This document shows, in pieces, positions 54,684-63,925 of a stretch of 64,000 bases of DNA. The notes below the pieces were generated by a model. That model was not told the origin of the DNA and ran no database searches. It was given only the letters and a program-made list of their open reading frames with translations. This DNA is from Arthrobacter sp. KBS0703 (lineage in GTDB: Bacteria; Actinomycetota; Actinomycetes; Actinomycetales; Micrococcaceae): NCBI RefSeq assembly GCF_002008315.2, contig NZ_MVDG02000001.1, positions 2,108,001-2,172,000 on the forward strand. The letters run 5' to 3'. Position 1 is the stretch's first letter; each line of letters opens with the position of its first letter. Both the position numbers and the translations under genes were made by a program.

Positions 54684-56027
54684 TTACGCGGATCCGCCAC
54701 CCTGGGCGGCGTCGGTGCCGAATTTCTGCCAGGCCGCCTCGCGGCGGCTGGCCCAGCCACAGATGGTTCCCCGGCGGACCACTTCGGAAAGCAGTTCCGC
54801 GAGCCTGTATCCCGGGCTGGCCTCCAATGCCTGACTCAGCGAGGCGTGCGCGAAGGACCCCCTCCCCCGGCACCATTCGATCCATCCTTTTGCCGTCAGC
54901 GCCGCAGCCCGCGCTTCCCCCGGCCCGCGGGACGACAGCTGAAGCATCAGGTCTTCGAGCCGCTTCATCGTCTCCCAGTCGGGCAGCGCGGGGCTCAGGC
55001 CCAGGAGGACTTCGCCGTATCCGGGCACGGGCGCGGATCCGCAACCGGAGGGCGCGCCTTGGTCTGCACGGCCGTCGCTGCCGCCGGCAGGGTCAGGCCG
55101 GACTGCCGGCGCGGGCAAACCCGACGGAACCGGATCGCACGGGGACCGATCAGACAGTGCCGGACCGGACACCGGCAGGGGTGTCCGCGCCGAGAAGATC
55201 CCGAATTCCTCCGCGCCTGCCTCAGCCGCTGGACGTCCCGCGGCCGCCATGACCAGGACGGCGTCACGCCACGCCGGCACGCACAGGCAGGCCCGCAGGA
55301 ATCCGGCCATTTCCGGCGGAAGGCCGGCGCCGGGTCCGCCGGGTGCGGCGGGTGCGGCCGCCAGCACCCTTTGCCACACGTCCAGGACCCGTTCGAACTG
55401 GGGCCTGCTGGCCCGCCTGCTGTCAAGCTCGCCGGCCCAGCGCTGTTCGGCGGCCTCCACGGCTTGGTCCTGCGTAGCCTGCGGGATATGGTCCCCGGCC
55501 GGGGATGTTCCGGGCGGCGCCCCGACACTGCTGCCAAGGAACACCATCTCGGCGTTGAGGCGGCTGTCGCGGATCTCAGCCACAGGGCGGCCGGGCAGCG
55601 GGCAGCAGCCGGCGTCAGTGCAGTAGGCGTTGCGCCAGTACTCATCGCCGACGTACCAGGCATCCCGCACTGGCATCCCGGCGAGTCCGAGCGCACATTC
55701 AAGATCAGCCATCAGCAGCCGGCCTGCACCCTGGACGGATTCCCCCGGCCCGGCGGCGGCCGCCCAGCCGTCATTCGTGAAGAACATCAGCAGGGAGCCG
55801 TCGGCGTGGTCGTCTGCCAGCAGGTAGCCGGCCACGGTCCGGGCGAAGTGTTCCCGTTCGCGGCGGGATCCGGTGGCGGGCAGATCGACCCGGAGCGTGG
55901 CTCCGAGGCGCTTGCCCTGCATGGTCATGGCCACCAGGCTGCGGGACGGCCAATAACCCAGGCTGTGCGGAACGTAGCCGAGGATGTCTTCGGGGCCGGT
56001 GATGGTGAGGTGCTGGGGTGCTGTCAT
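54684..56027 (-). CDS. DUF4192 protein
   Basis: A 447-residue actinobacterial protein. The N-terminal DUF4192 signature is clear: TITGPEDILGYVPHSLGYWP, SLVAMTMQGKRLGATLRVDL and the stretch with AGYLLADDHADGSLLMFF. The C-terminal half has TPR-like helices (AALTAKGWIEWCRGRGSFAH). A Pro/Gly/Asp-rich linker around residues 290-340 is variable. Function unknown. Confidence 0.88.
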   Translation of the reverse strand: MTAPQHLTITGPEDILGYVPHSLGYWPSRSLVAMTMQGKRLGATLRVDLPATGSRREREHFARTVAGYLLADDHADGSLLMFFTNDGWAAAAGPGESVQGAGRLLMADLECALGLAGMPVRDAWYVGDEYWRNAYCTDAGCCPLPGRPVAEIRDSRLNAEMVFLGSSVGAPPGTSPAGDHIPQATQDQAVEAAEQRWAGELDSRRASRPQFERVLDVWQRVLAAAPAAPGGPGAGLPPEMAGFLRACLCVPAWRDAVLVMAAAGRPAAEAGAEEFGIFSARTPLPVSGPALSDRSPCDPVPSGLPAPAVRPDPAGGSDGRADQGAPSGCGSAPVPGYGEVLLGLSPALPDWETMKRLEDLMLQLSSRGPGEARAAALTAKGWIEWCRGRGSFAHASLSQALEASPGYRLAELLSEVVRRGTICGWASRREAAWQKFGTDAAQGGGSA

Positions 56028-56071
56028 GCATCCAGCTTCGGCCAGTTAGTTACCGCCCGGTATGCAGGACT

Positions 56072-56104
56072 TTGGCTATGTGAATATTTTTGGCTATGTG
56101 AATA
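56072..56104. repeat. Two 15-bp direct repeats, 18-bp period, in an AT-rich gap
   Basis: TTGGCTATGTGAATA occurs at 56072-56086 and 56090-56104 between the MFS and DUF4192 genes. The local composition is markedly lower in GC than the flanks. Confidence 0.85.
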
Positions 56105-56170
56105 CGGCCCGTTTGTGGAGGGACAGTGCCGGTCTGGAGACCGCGGGCTGCGTGACGGCGTCTTGCGGTA

Positions 56171-57511
56171 TTAGTCGCGGGACGGCGTGTTGCGCCGGAT
56201 GTTCTTCGCCCTGCGCTGTTCGGCCATGGCCTTGAGCAGCGGCTGCACCACCACGCCCTGGGCCGCCATCTGGCGGCGCACTTTGCGGCGGACCACCAGC
56301 ATGGCGACGGCGCCGATTCCGATCAGCAGGAAATGCACGGACAGGGCGACGCGGAACGGCTCCAGGCCGTACAGCACCCCGTTGGAGAACCCCGTGGCAT
56401 ACAGGATGTCCAGCACCGCGCCGATCAGGTAGATCGCCACAAGGGCGGCGATGAACCCGCCGACGTTGACGATGCCCGTGGCAGTACCGATCCGGTGGGC
56501 CGGGTTGAACGTGCGGGCGAAGTCGAAGCCGATCATGGACCCCGGCCCTCCGATGGCCAGCACAACAATGAGGCCGGCCAGGAGCCACAGGGGCGAGCGG
56601 CCCGGGTAGAGCAGTACGGCGGCCCAGGCTGCGGCGGTGGCGCCGGCAATGAGGAGAACCATGGTGGAACGCCGGAGCGGGTGCCGCGAAACGAAGCGGC
56701 CGATCACCGGACCGGCACCGATGGCGCCCGCCACGTACAGGGCCATGAGCGAGGCAACCGTGCTGGCGTCGAGCCCCTGGGCCGAAATCAGGAACGGATA
56801 ACCCCAGGTCATGGCAAAGACGGTGCCGCTGAACTGGATGGTGAAGTGGCTCCACAGGCCAAGCCTGGTGCCCGGCTGCTTCCAGGCCCGGGAAAGGGAC
56901 ACGCCGGTGGCGCGCAGGCCTTTCGTCGCTGGCTGGGCAGGAGTGCCGTGCGGAAGGTCCTGCAGCAGCAGGACCACCAGTACGACGGCGACTCCGGACA
57001 GTCCTGCCAGGGACAGGAAGGCGGGCGTCCAGCCAGCCGAATGCAGCATCAGGGCGAACGGCACCACGCTGATCAGCTGCCCGAGCTGCCCGGACATGCC
57101 GGTGAGCTGCGTCAGCAGCGGCACCCGGGCGGGGGCGAACCAGAGCGGGATCAGCCGGATGACCGAGATAAACGTCATGGCGTCGCCGGCGCCCACCAGG
57201 ACGCGGCCCAGCACGCCGGCCGGAACGCTGTCAGCGAAAGCGAGCTGCAGTTGGCCGAGCCCCATGAGCACTGCTCCGCCGGCAATCATCGCCCGGGAGC
57301 CGAACCTGTCCACCAGCACGCCCACCGGAATCTGCAGTCCCGCGTATACGAGCAACTGGAGGACAGTGAAGAACGAAATCGCCGAAGCACTGGCATGGAA
57401 CCGCTCCGTCGCCTCGAGGCCGACCACGCCGAACGACGTACGCTGGGTCACAGCCACCAGGTACGAAAAAATGCCGATCGACCAAACGAGCCAGGCGCGG
57501 GGTGCAGTCAC
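56171..57511 (-). CDS. MFS transporter
   Basis: A 446-residue major-facilitator protein with 12 predicted spans. It has MFS signature pieces after TM2 (GVLVDRFGSRAMIAGGAVLM) and around TM4-5 (VGAGDAMTFISVIRLIPLWF). A second-half motif, GPVIGRFVSRHPLRRSTMVL, is also present. Start is GTG 57511 with AAGGG upstream. The substrate is unknown; the sequence resembles nitrate/sugar-phosphate-type permeases only in general. Confidence 0.88.
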   Translation of the reverse strand: MTAPRAWLVWSIGIFSYLVAVTQRTSFGVVGLEATERFHASASAISFFTVLQLLVYAGLQIPVGVLVDRFGSRAMIAGGAVLMGLGQLQLAFADSVPAGVLGRVLVGAGDAMTFISVIRLIPLWFAPARVPLLTQLTGMSGQLGQLISVVPFALMLHSAGWTPAFLSLAGLSGVAVVLVVLLLQDLPHGTPAQPATKGLRATGVSLSRAWKQPGTRLGLWSHFTIQFSGTVFAMTWGYPFLISAQGLDASTVASLMALYVAGAIGAGPVIGRFVSRHPLRRSTMVLLIAGATAAAWAAVLLYPGRSPLWLLAGLIVVLAIGGPGSMIGFDFARTFNPAHRIGTATGIVNVGGFIAALVAIYLIGAVLDILYATGFSNGVLYGLEPFRVALSVHFLLIGIGAVAMLVVRRKVRRQMAAQGVVVQPLLKAMAEQRRAKNIRRNTPSRD

Positions 57512-57558
57512 CCTTACATTATGCCCGGACGCCGCAAAAATCGTATTTTATTGACGGC

Positions 57559-58497
57559 TTATTGAGCCGGATTTTCGCGGGCCAAGTAGGCCTCCACGGC
57601 CGCACCGAGCGCATCGCCGTCGGGCAGTTCGTCGTTCTCGTCTGCCAGCAGGGATCGCCGCACCGTGCCCTCCGCCTTCTCGTCGTAGCGGGCCTCCAGC
57701 TTGGACACCACCTGCTGCACCTCTTCGGAGGCCTCGATCTGCTCGGCAATCTGCCGGCCCACTTCGCGCCCGGATTCCCGGAGCCTGTCCGTGGGGAGCA
57801 TCAGCGACGTGGCAGCACCGAGATACTCAAGTCCCGCCACGGCCGCGGTGGGGTATTCGGCTTCGGCGAGATAGTGCGGAACGTGAATGACGTAGCCGGC
57901 GACGTTCCGTCCCGCCTCCGTCAGGCGGAGCTCCAGCACATGCCCCACGGCGGCAGGAACTTCGACGGTCGGCTTCCAGACCGAGATGCCCTCGATGAGT
58001 TCGGGGCGGTTGCCGTGCACCGTCACGCCCACCGGCCGCGTGTGCGGCACCGGCATGGGGATGGAGTGGATCCACGTCACAAGGTTGACGTCCAGTTCCT
58101 CCACAATGTGCACAACGGCCCGGGCGAAGCGTTCCCACTGCAGATCCGGCTCAAATCCGCCGAGGAACAGGAACGGACTCCCCAGCCCGTCAACCAGCCG
58201 GTACAGCGCCAGGCTGGGGGCCTGGTAGTCCTGCAAATGGTCCTCCACGAAGGACACGTGGGGGCGCCGGGAACGGTAATCGATCAGCTGGTCGGCATCG
58301 AACACAGCAACGCGTTCGGAATCGAGGGTGTCGAGGAGCTCGGCCGTGATCTGCCTGACCACATGGCCGGCGTCGGCAAAACCGGTAAATCCCATCACCA
58401 GATTCAGCCCGCGCAATTCGGGGCTGTGGAACAGCTCAATGTTCTTGGCATAGAGCGCATCGGGGTCCAGCAGCGAGCCGGAAATCCGTTCAAACAC
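57559..58497 (-). CDS. PAC2-family protein
   Basis: A 312-residue PAC2-fold protein, related to archaeal/eukaryotic proteasome assembly chaperones and common in actinobacteria. Key segments are LNLVMGFTGFADAGHVVRQI, VAVFDADQLIDYRSRRPHVS, WIHSIPMPVPHTRPVGVTVHG and HVPHYLAEAEYPTAAVAGLE. Start is GTG 58497 after AAAGGAA. Function is not established. The 256-bp divergent region to pepA carries no gene. Confidence 0.9.
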   Translation of the reverse strand: MFERISGSLLDPDALYAKNIELFHSPELRGLNLVMGFTGFADAGHVVRQITAELLDTLDSERVAVFDADQLIDYRSRRPHVSFVEDHLQDYQAPSLALYRLVDGLGSPFLFLGGFEPDLQWERFARAVVHIVEELDVNLVTWIHSIPMPVPHTRPVGVTVHGNRPELIEGISVWKPTVEVPAAVGHVLELRLTEAGRNVAGYVIHVPHYLAEAEYPTAAVAGLEYLGAATSLMLPTDRLRESGREVGRQIAEQIEASEEVQQVVSKLEARYDEKAEGTVRRSLLADENDELPDGDALGAAVEAYLARENPAQ

Positions 58498-58753
58498 GGC
58501 GAGTTCCTTTCGTGGTCGGAGGGTTAATGTCCATAACGCTGGGCAACCATACGGAATTCCTCATCCTGCTGTGGCGCGGCTCTCAATGAATCCGGCTCCT
58601 GCGCCGCCGAGAGACTACGATCGGAACTGGCCTTCACTGAGGGCCACTGCTGCCGGCGGCCTCCCACACGGACCGCGGCCGGGTACCCATGGCAGGGCGC
58701 CTAACATGCACTTCCTGCCCGAAATAATCACAGAGAATTGAGGACTGATCCTC

Positions 58754-60277
58754 GTGGTCAAGAATACTGAAATCAACCTTAGTGCCATTGCGCGGGACCT
58801 GAAGAAGGCAGCCAGCGACGCAGTTGTCATCGGCGTCGGCCAGGGGGCGGACGGTCCTGTCCTGCTGGAGAATCCGCTGACGGCGAAGTCGGCCGAGGCC
58901 CTGGCCGATTCGTTGAAGGTTCTTGGCATCACCGGGGCCGCGGACCAGGCAGTCCGCCTGCCTGGGCTCCCCGAGACGGGTTCCGGAGTCCTGGTGCTGG
59001 CGGGAGTCGGCAAGGTCAGCAACGGCCAGCGGTTGTCCGGCGAGGCCCTGCGCCGCGCTGCAGGCTCCGCCGTCCGCCAGCTCGCCGGGCTCTCGTCTGT
59101 CACACTGGCCTTCCCGACGGCGGATGTCGCCGACGTGGCGGCTGTCGCCGAAGGCGCCGCGCTGGGAGCCTACTCCTTCACCGAGCACCGGTCCTCCAAG
59201 GACGGCCTCAAGGAACCGGTCAGCAACGTGGCCATCTTCACCGAGCTGGCCGGCGACAAGCAGCTCGAACCCGCTTTTAAGCGCGCCGGCCTCCTCGGCC
59301 GGGCAGTCAACGCCACCCGTTCGCTGGTGAACCAGCCGCCGAGCCACCTCTACCCCGAATCTTTCGCCGAAGCGGCCAAGGAACTGTCCAAGGGCCTGCC
59401 CGTCAAGGTCACGGTGTGGGACGAGAAGCGCCTCGAGAAGGAAGGCTTCGGCGGCATCATGGGCGTCGGCAAGGGCTCGGCCCGCCAGCCCCGCCTCGTC
59501 AAGGTGGAGTATGCGCCGGCGAAGGCCACCCGGAAGATCGCACTCGTGGGCAAGGGCATCACTTTCGACACCGGTGGCATCTCCATCAAGCCGGCCCTCG
59601 GCATGGGCGACATGAAGAGCGACATGGCCGGTGCCGCCGTCGTCCTTAATACAGTGCTGGCCCTCGCGGGCCTGGGCCTTCCGGTCAAGGCAACCGCCTG
59701 GCTCTGCATCGCGGAGAACATGCCGTCCGGCGCGGCGTCCCGTCCGGCCGACGTCCTCACGATGTTCGGCGGGAAAACCGTTGAAGTCCTCAACACCGAC
59801 GCCGAGGGCCGGCTGGTCATGGCGGACGGCATTGTCGCGGCGAGCCAGGAATACCCGGACGCCATCATCGACGTCGCCACGCTGACAGGGGCGCAGCTGA
59901 TCGCGCTCGGAAACCGCACGGCAGGTGTCATGGGTGCGGACAGCGTCACCGGCCCGCTCAAGGCGGCGGCGGACCGTGCAGGGGAGCTCGTCTGGCCCAT
60001 GCCGCTGCCGGAGGAACTGCGGCCCAGCATCGATTCGCAGGTGGCGGACCTGGCCAACATCGGCGAGCGTCACGGCGGCATGATGACCGCGGCGGTGTTC
60101 CTGCGCGAGTTCGTGGGGAAGGGCAAGGACGGCCAGCCCATCCCGTGGGCGCACATCGACATCGCGGGCCCCTCCTTCAACAACGGCGCGCCCTACGGCT
60201 ACACACCGAAACAGGGCACCGGCTGCACGGTGCGCACGCTGGTGGCCTACGTTGAGGATCTCCTGGCCGCGGCCTGA
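58754..60277 (+). CDS. pepA: Leucyl aminopeptidase
   Basis: A 507-residue M17 aminopeptidase releasing N-terminal residues from peptides. The C-terminal catalytic domain has the two-metal site: VGKGITFDTGGISIKPALGM and GDMKSDMAGAAVVL, with the hallmark NTDAEGRLVMADGIVA. The N-terminal domain (about 170 residues) is divergent, as usual. It starts at GTG 58754. A strong hairpin follows the stop. Confidence 0.96.
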   Translation: MVKNTEINLSAIARDLKKAASDAVVIGVGQGADGPVLLENPLTAKSAEALADSLKVLGITGAADQAVRLPGLPETGSGVLVLAGVGKVSNGQRLSGEALRRAAGSAVRQLAGLSSVTLAFPTADVADVAAVAEGAALGAYSFTEHRSSKDGLKEPVSNVAIFTELAGDKQLEPAFKRAGLLGRAVNATRSLVNQPPSHLYPESFAEAAKELSKGLPVKVTVWDEKRLEKEGFGGIMGVGKGSARQPRLVKVEYAPAKATRKIALVGKGITFDTGGISIKPALGMGDMKSDMAGAAVVLNTVLALAGLGLPVKATAWLCIAENMPSGAASRPADVLTMFGGKTVEVLNTDAEGRLVMADGIVAASQEYPDAIIDVATLTGAQLIALGNRTAGVMGADSVTGPLKAAADRAGELVWPMPLPEELRPSIDSQVADLANIGERHGGMMTAAVFLREFVGKGKDGQPIPWAHIDIAGPSFNNGAPYGYTPKQGTGCTVRTLVAYVEDLLAAA

Positions 60278-60284
60278 CCGGTGA

Positions 60285-60330
60285 CGCGGCTGTGTGACGG
60301 GCGGCGTGATCCGCCCGCCACACAGCCGCG
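60285..60330 (+). terminator. Terminator after pepA
   Basis: CGCGGCTGTGTG (60285-60296) pairs perfectly with CACACAGCCGCG (60319-60330), and an inner CGGGCGG/CCGCCCG stem extends it to 19 base pairs. No T-tract, but it begins eight bases after the stop. Confidence 0.75.
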
Positions 60331-60384
60331 TGACACTCGACACAAGCGCTCCACAAATGTCCCGGCAAGGTGGAGCATGGATAA

Positions 60385-60406
60385 GTGGTTCGCTAAGGTG
60401 AACCAC
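60385..60406. promoter_or_regulatory. Inverted repeat upstream of lpdA
   Basis: GTGGTTC and GAACCAC flank an 8-base spacer, 112 bp before lpdA in its 240-bp upstream region. Candidate operator; binding protein unknown. Confidence 0.45.
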
Positions 60407-60517
60407 GGTAGTCACAAATGAAAGGGAACCGGCCTGCTGGCATAATCACGGCAGAGCAAGTTCCAAGACCAGATGATGCGTACTCTCGTGTCATCGTTCA
60501 CGCGAGGGAGCGTCTAA

Positions 60518-61900
60518 GTGGCCGATCAGGCAACTGCGCAAGAATTCGACATCCTGGTACTCGGTGGCGGCAGCGGCGGATACGCCACGGCCCTCCGGGC
60601 CGTTCAGCTTGGCTTCACTGTCGGCCTCGTGGAGAAGGGCAAGCTGGGCGGGACCTGCCTGCACAACGGCTGTATCCCCACCAAGGCGCTGCTGCACTCG
60701 GCCGAACTGGCTGACCACGCCCGCGACTCCGCCAAGTACGGCGTGAACGTCACCTTGGACGGCATCGACATCACGGCCGTCAACGCCTACAAGGACGGAA
60801 TCGTCGCCGGTAAGTTCAAGGGACTGCAGGGCCTCATCAAGTCCAAGGGCATCACCGTCATCGAAGGTGAGGGCAAGCTCCAGGGCACCGACACCGTCGT
60901 CGTCAACGGCACCGCTTATAAGGGCAAGAACATCGTCCTCGCCACGGGCTCCTACTCCCGTTCGCTTCCCGGCCTTGAAATCGGCGGCCGCGTCATCACT
61001 TCGGACGAAGCGCTGACCATGGACTACATCCCCAAGAGCGTCATCGTCCTGGGCGGCGGCGTGATCGGCGTCGAGTTCGCTTCAGTGTGGAAGTCGTTCG
61101 GCGTGGACGTCACGATCGTCGAAGGCCTGCCCTCGCTGGTCCCGAACGAAGACGCCACCATCGTGAAGAGCCTCGAGCGGGCCTTCAAGAAGCGCGGCAT
61201 CAAATTCTCCACCGGCACCTTCTTCCAGGGCGTCGAGCAGAACGAAAACGGCGTCAAGGTCACGCTGGTTGACGGCAAGACGTTTGAAGCCGAACTCCTC
61301 CTGGTCGCCGTTGGCCGCGGCCCCGTCACGGCCAACCTCGGCTATGAAGAGGCCGGCGTCACCATCGACCGCGGGTTCGTCATCACCAACGAGCGCCTGC
61401 ACACCGGCGTCGGCAACGTCTACGCCGTGGGCGACATCGTTCCCGGTGTCCAGCTGGCGCACCGAGGCTACCAGCAGGGCATCTTCGTCGCCGAAGAAAT
61501 TGCCGGCCTGAAGCCCGTCATCGTCGAGGACGTCAACATCCCGAAGGTCACCTACTGCGAGCCTGAAATCGCCACTGTGGGCTACACGGAAAAGGGCGCC
61601 AAGGAAAAGTTCGGCGAGGACCAGGTCGAGACCCAGGAATACAACCTCGCCGGCAACGGCAAGAGCTCCATCCTCGGCACCGGCGGCCTCGTCAAACTGG
61701 TCCGCCAGAAGGACGGCCCCGTCGTCGGCGTCCACATGATCGGCTCCCGCATGGGTGAGCAGATCGGCGAAGCCCAGCTGATCGTGAATTGGGAAGCCTA
61801 CCCCGAGGATGTGGCCCAGCTGCTGCACGCCCACCCGACCCAGAACGAGGCGCTGGGCGAAGCCCACCTCGCCCTCGCGGGCAAAGCCCTCCACGGCTAA
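60518..61900 (+). CDS. lpdA: Dihydrolipoyl dehydrogenase (E3)
   Basis: A 460-residue FAD/NAD-dependent disulfide oxidoreductase that reoxidises lipoamide on 2-oxo acid dehydrogenase complexes. FAD motif LVLGGGSGGYATALRAVQLG, redox-active Cys47 and Cys52 in GGTCLHNGCIPTK, NAD motif VLGGGVIGVEFASVW, and the catalytic base in HAHPTQNEALGEA are all present. Start is GTG 60518 with GAGGGAG upstream. sucB follows 116 bp downstream. Confidence 0.97.
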   Translation: MADQATAQEFDILVLGGGSGGYATALRAVQLGFTVGLVEKGKLGGTCLHNGCIPTKALLHSAELADHARDSAKYGVNVTLDGIDITAVNAYKDGIVAGKFKGLQGLIKSKGITVIEGEGKLQGTDTVVVNGTAYKGKNIVLATGSYSRSLPGLEIGGRVITSDEALTMDYIPKSVIVLGGGVIGVEFASVWKSFGVDVTIVEGLPSLVPNEDATIVKSLERAFKKRGIKFSTGTFFQGVEQNENGVKVTLVDGKTFEAELLLVAVGRGPVTANLGYEEAGVTIDRGFVITNERLHTGVGNVYAVGDIVPGVQLAHRGYQQGIFVAEEIAGLKPVIVEDVNIPKVTYCEPEIATVGYTEKGAKEKFGEDQVETQEYNLAGNGKSSILGTGGLVKLVRQKDGPVVGVHMIGSRMGEQIGEAQLIVNWEAYPEDVAQLLHAHPTQNEALGEAHLALAGKALHG

Positions 61901-62016
61901 CGCAGCTCCGCAAAACAACAGGGCTTAGTGCACCCGGCATGATCCGCAGGGTGCACTAAGCTCGAACAAGCCAGCAATCATCCGCACTAAAGATCAATAA
62001 GGAGAACGGGGACGAC

Positions 62017-63771
62017 ATGTCTGAATCCGTTAACTTGCCCGCCCTCGGTGAGAGCGTCACCGAAGGAACCGTCACCCGCTGGCTCAAGCAGGTAGGTGAC
62101 CGGGTAGAGGTGGACGAGCCGTTGCTCGAAGTCTCCACCGACAAAGTAGACACTGAAATCCCCTCTCCGATCGCCGGCGTCATCGAGGAAATCCTCGTTG
62201 CCGAAGACGAAACCGCAGAAGTTGGTGCTCCGCTGGTCCGCATCGGTGACGGTTCAGGCGGCGGGTCCGCCCCCGCCGAAGCCGCTCCGGCCGAGGAAGC
62301 ACCGGCCGCCGAAGAGGCGCCTGCCGAGGAAGCACCCGCCGCCGAGGCACCCGCCGAGCAGGCTCCCGCCGCCGAAGAGGCTCCCGCCGCGTCCGGCGAA
62401 GGCCACGAAGTGACCCTCCCCGCACTGGGCGAGAGCGTCACGGAGGGCACTGTGACCCGCTGGCTCCTGTCTCTTATACACATCTAGATGTGTATAAGAG
62501 ACAGCTCCTCGAGGTCTCCACGGACAAGGTGGACACCGAGATCCCGTCGCCTGTTGCCGGCACGCTCCAGGAAATCCGCGTCAACGAAGACGAAACGGCC
62601 GAGGTCGGCTCCGTCCTCGCGGTCATCGGCTCCGGCGCTGCTGCCCCGGCCGCCGCACCCGCACCCGCCGCTGCTCCCGAGAAGGCGGCCGAAGCGCCGG
62701 CTGCTGCACCGAGAAGCCGGCCGAGGCACCTGCCCCGGCTCCGGCCAAGGAAGAAGCTCCGGCACCTGCCGCCCAGGCACCTGCTGCTCCGGCTGCCGCT
62801 CCTGCTGCTGCCCCGGCCGAGGCACCTGCGGCCGGCGCCGAGTCCGGCTACGTCACTCCGCTGGTGCGCAAGCTTGCCAACCAGCAGGGCGTAAACATCT
62901 CCTCCCTCACCGGCACCGGGTGGGCGGGCGCATCCGCAAGCAGGACGTGCTCGCTGCCGCCGAGGCCAAGGCAGCGCCGGCTGCAGCGCCCGGCGGCCCC
63001 GCCGCTTCCGCCGCTCCGTCCGCTGTCTCTTATACACATCTAGATGTGTATAAGAGACAGACGCAGAAGGCCCCGCGCATCCGCCAGGTCATTGCCCGCC
63101 GCATGCGCGAGTCCCTCGAGATCTCCACCCAGCTCACGCAGGTGCACGAAGTGGACATGACCAAGATCGCCAAGCTGCGCCTCAAGGCCAAGAACTCGTT
63201 CCAGGCCCAGAACGGCGTCAAGCTCACCTTCCTGCCGTTCATTGCCAAGGCAGTGGCCGAGGCCCTCAAGCAGCACCCGAAGCTCAACGCTGCGTACGAC
63301 GAGGACAAGCAGGAAATCACCTACCACAACGCCGAGCACCTGGCGATCGCGGTGGACACCGACAAGGGCCTGCTGGTCCCGGTCATCTCCGATGCCGGCA
63401 ACCTTAACCTGGCCGGCCTGGCGGGCAAGATCGCAGATGTGGCCGGCCGCACCCGCGACGGCAAGATCGGCCCGGACGAGCTGTCCGGCGGCACGTTCAG
63501 CATCACCAACATCGGATCCGTCGGCGCCCTGTTCGACACCCCGATCATCAACCAGCCGCAGGTGGGCATCCTTGGCACCGGTGCGATCGTCAAGCGCCCC
63601 GTGGTGGTGGCCGATGAGAACGGCGACGACTCGATCGCCATCCGTTCCATGATGTACCTGTCCCTGACGTACGACCACCGCCTGGTGGACGGCGCCGATG
63701 CAGGCCGCTTCCTGCAGTCCCTCAAGGCCCGCCTTGAAGAGGGCGCGTTCGAAGCGGATCTGGGACTCTAA
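62017..63771 (+). CDS. sucB: Dihydrolipoamide acyltransferase E2 (SucB-type), broken by two adapters and two frameshifts
   Basis: The E2 core of a 2-oxo acid dehydrogenase complex. It begins at ATG 62017 behind AAGGAG. Lipoyl domain 1 carries Lys43 in [14 protein letters not shown]. An Ala/Pro/Glu linker leads to a near-identical lipoyl domain 2. A subunit-binding domain ([30 protein letters not shown]) follows. The catalytic domain ends with the active His in [16 protein letters not shown]. Adapters at 62467 and 63023 replace about 12 residues of lipoyl domain 2 and a linker piece. One base is missing near 62710 and one near 62919. Restored, it is a normal two-lipoyl actinobacterial E2 and pairs with lpdA. 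Confidence 0.92.
62467..62504. other. Nextera mate-pair junction adapter (artefact) in sucB lipoyl domain 2
   Basis: CTGTCTCTTATACACATCT is joined to AGATGTGTATAAGAGACAG. Upstream reads VTRWL and downstream LLEVSTDK; by comparison with lipoyl domain 1, twelve residues (36 bases) are replaced by these 38 bases. Confidence 0.96.
63023..63060. other. Nextera mate-pair junction adapter (artefact) in the sucB linker
   Basis: The same perfect head-to-head mosaic-end pair, between the linker ending SAAPSA and the catalytic-domain start [15 protein letters not shown]. The frame changes across it. Confidence 0.96.
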
Positions 63772-63783
63772 GCTCCGGAATTT

Positions 63784-63849
63784 CGGCGGCGGCGGCCGTC
63801 CGGGACACGGTGGGAAACCACCGGCGGACCCGGCGGCCGCCGCCGTTTT
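63784..63849 (+). terminator. Terminator after sucB
   Basis: CGGCGGCGGCCG (63784-63795) pairs with CGGCCGCCGCCG (63834-63845), followed by TTTT, 13 bases after the sucB stop. Confidence 0.75.
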
Positions 63850-63887
63850 CCGTTGCTGCTGGTCGCGTTCCGACCCACGCCCGGGCT

Positions 63888-63904
63888 TACTACGAAGCGT
63901 AGAA
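63888..63904. promoter_or_regulatory. BlaI-type operator 4 (near-match) at the promoter of the last gene
   Basis: TACTACGAAGCGTAGAA matches the TTCTAC-N5-GTAGAA sites near cydA at 11 of 12 arm positions. It lies just upstream of a possible -10 element TAGACT (63914-63919), where a bound repressor would block the following gene. Confidence 0.6.
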
Positions 63905-63925
63905 ACATCTGGCTAGACTGATGCC

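Noticed and set aside
1114..63060. Tn5-like transposon insertions, suggested by the 19-bp mosaic ends
   Set aside because: The two ends abut with no transposase or cargo and no target duplication, and all five have the same form. This is the mate-pair library junction, not a mobile element.
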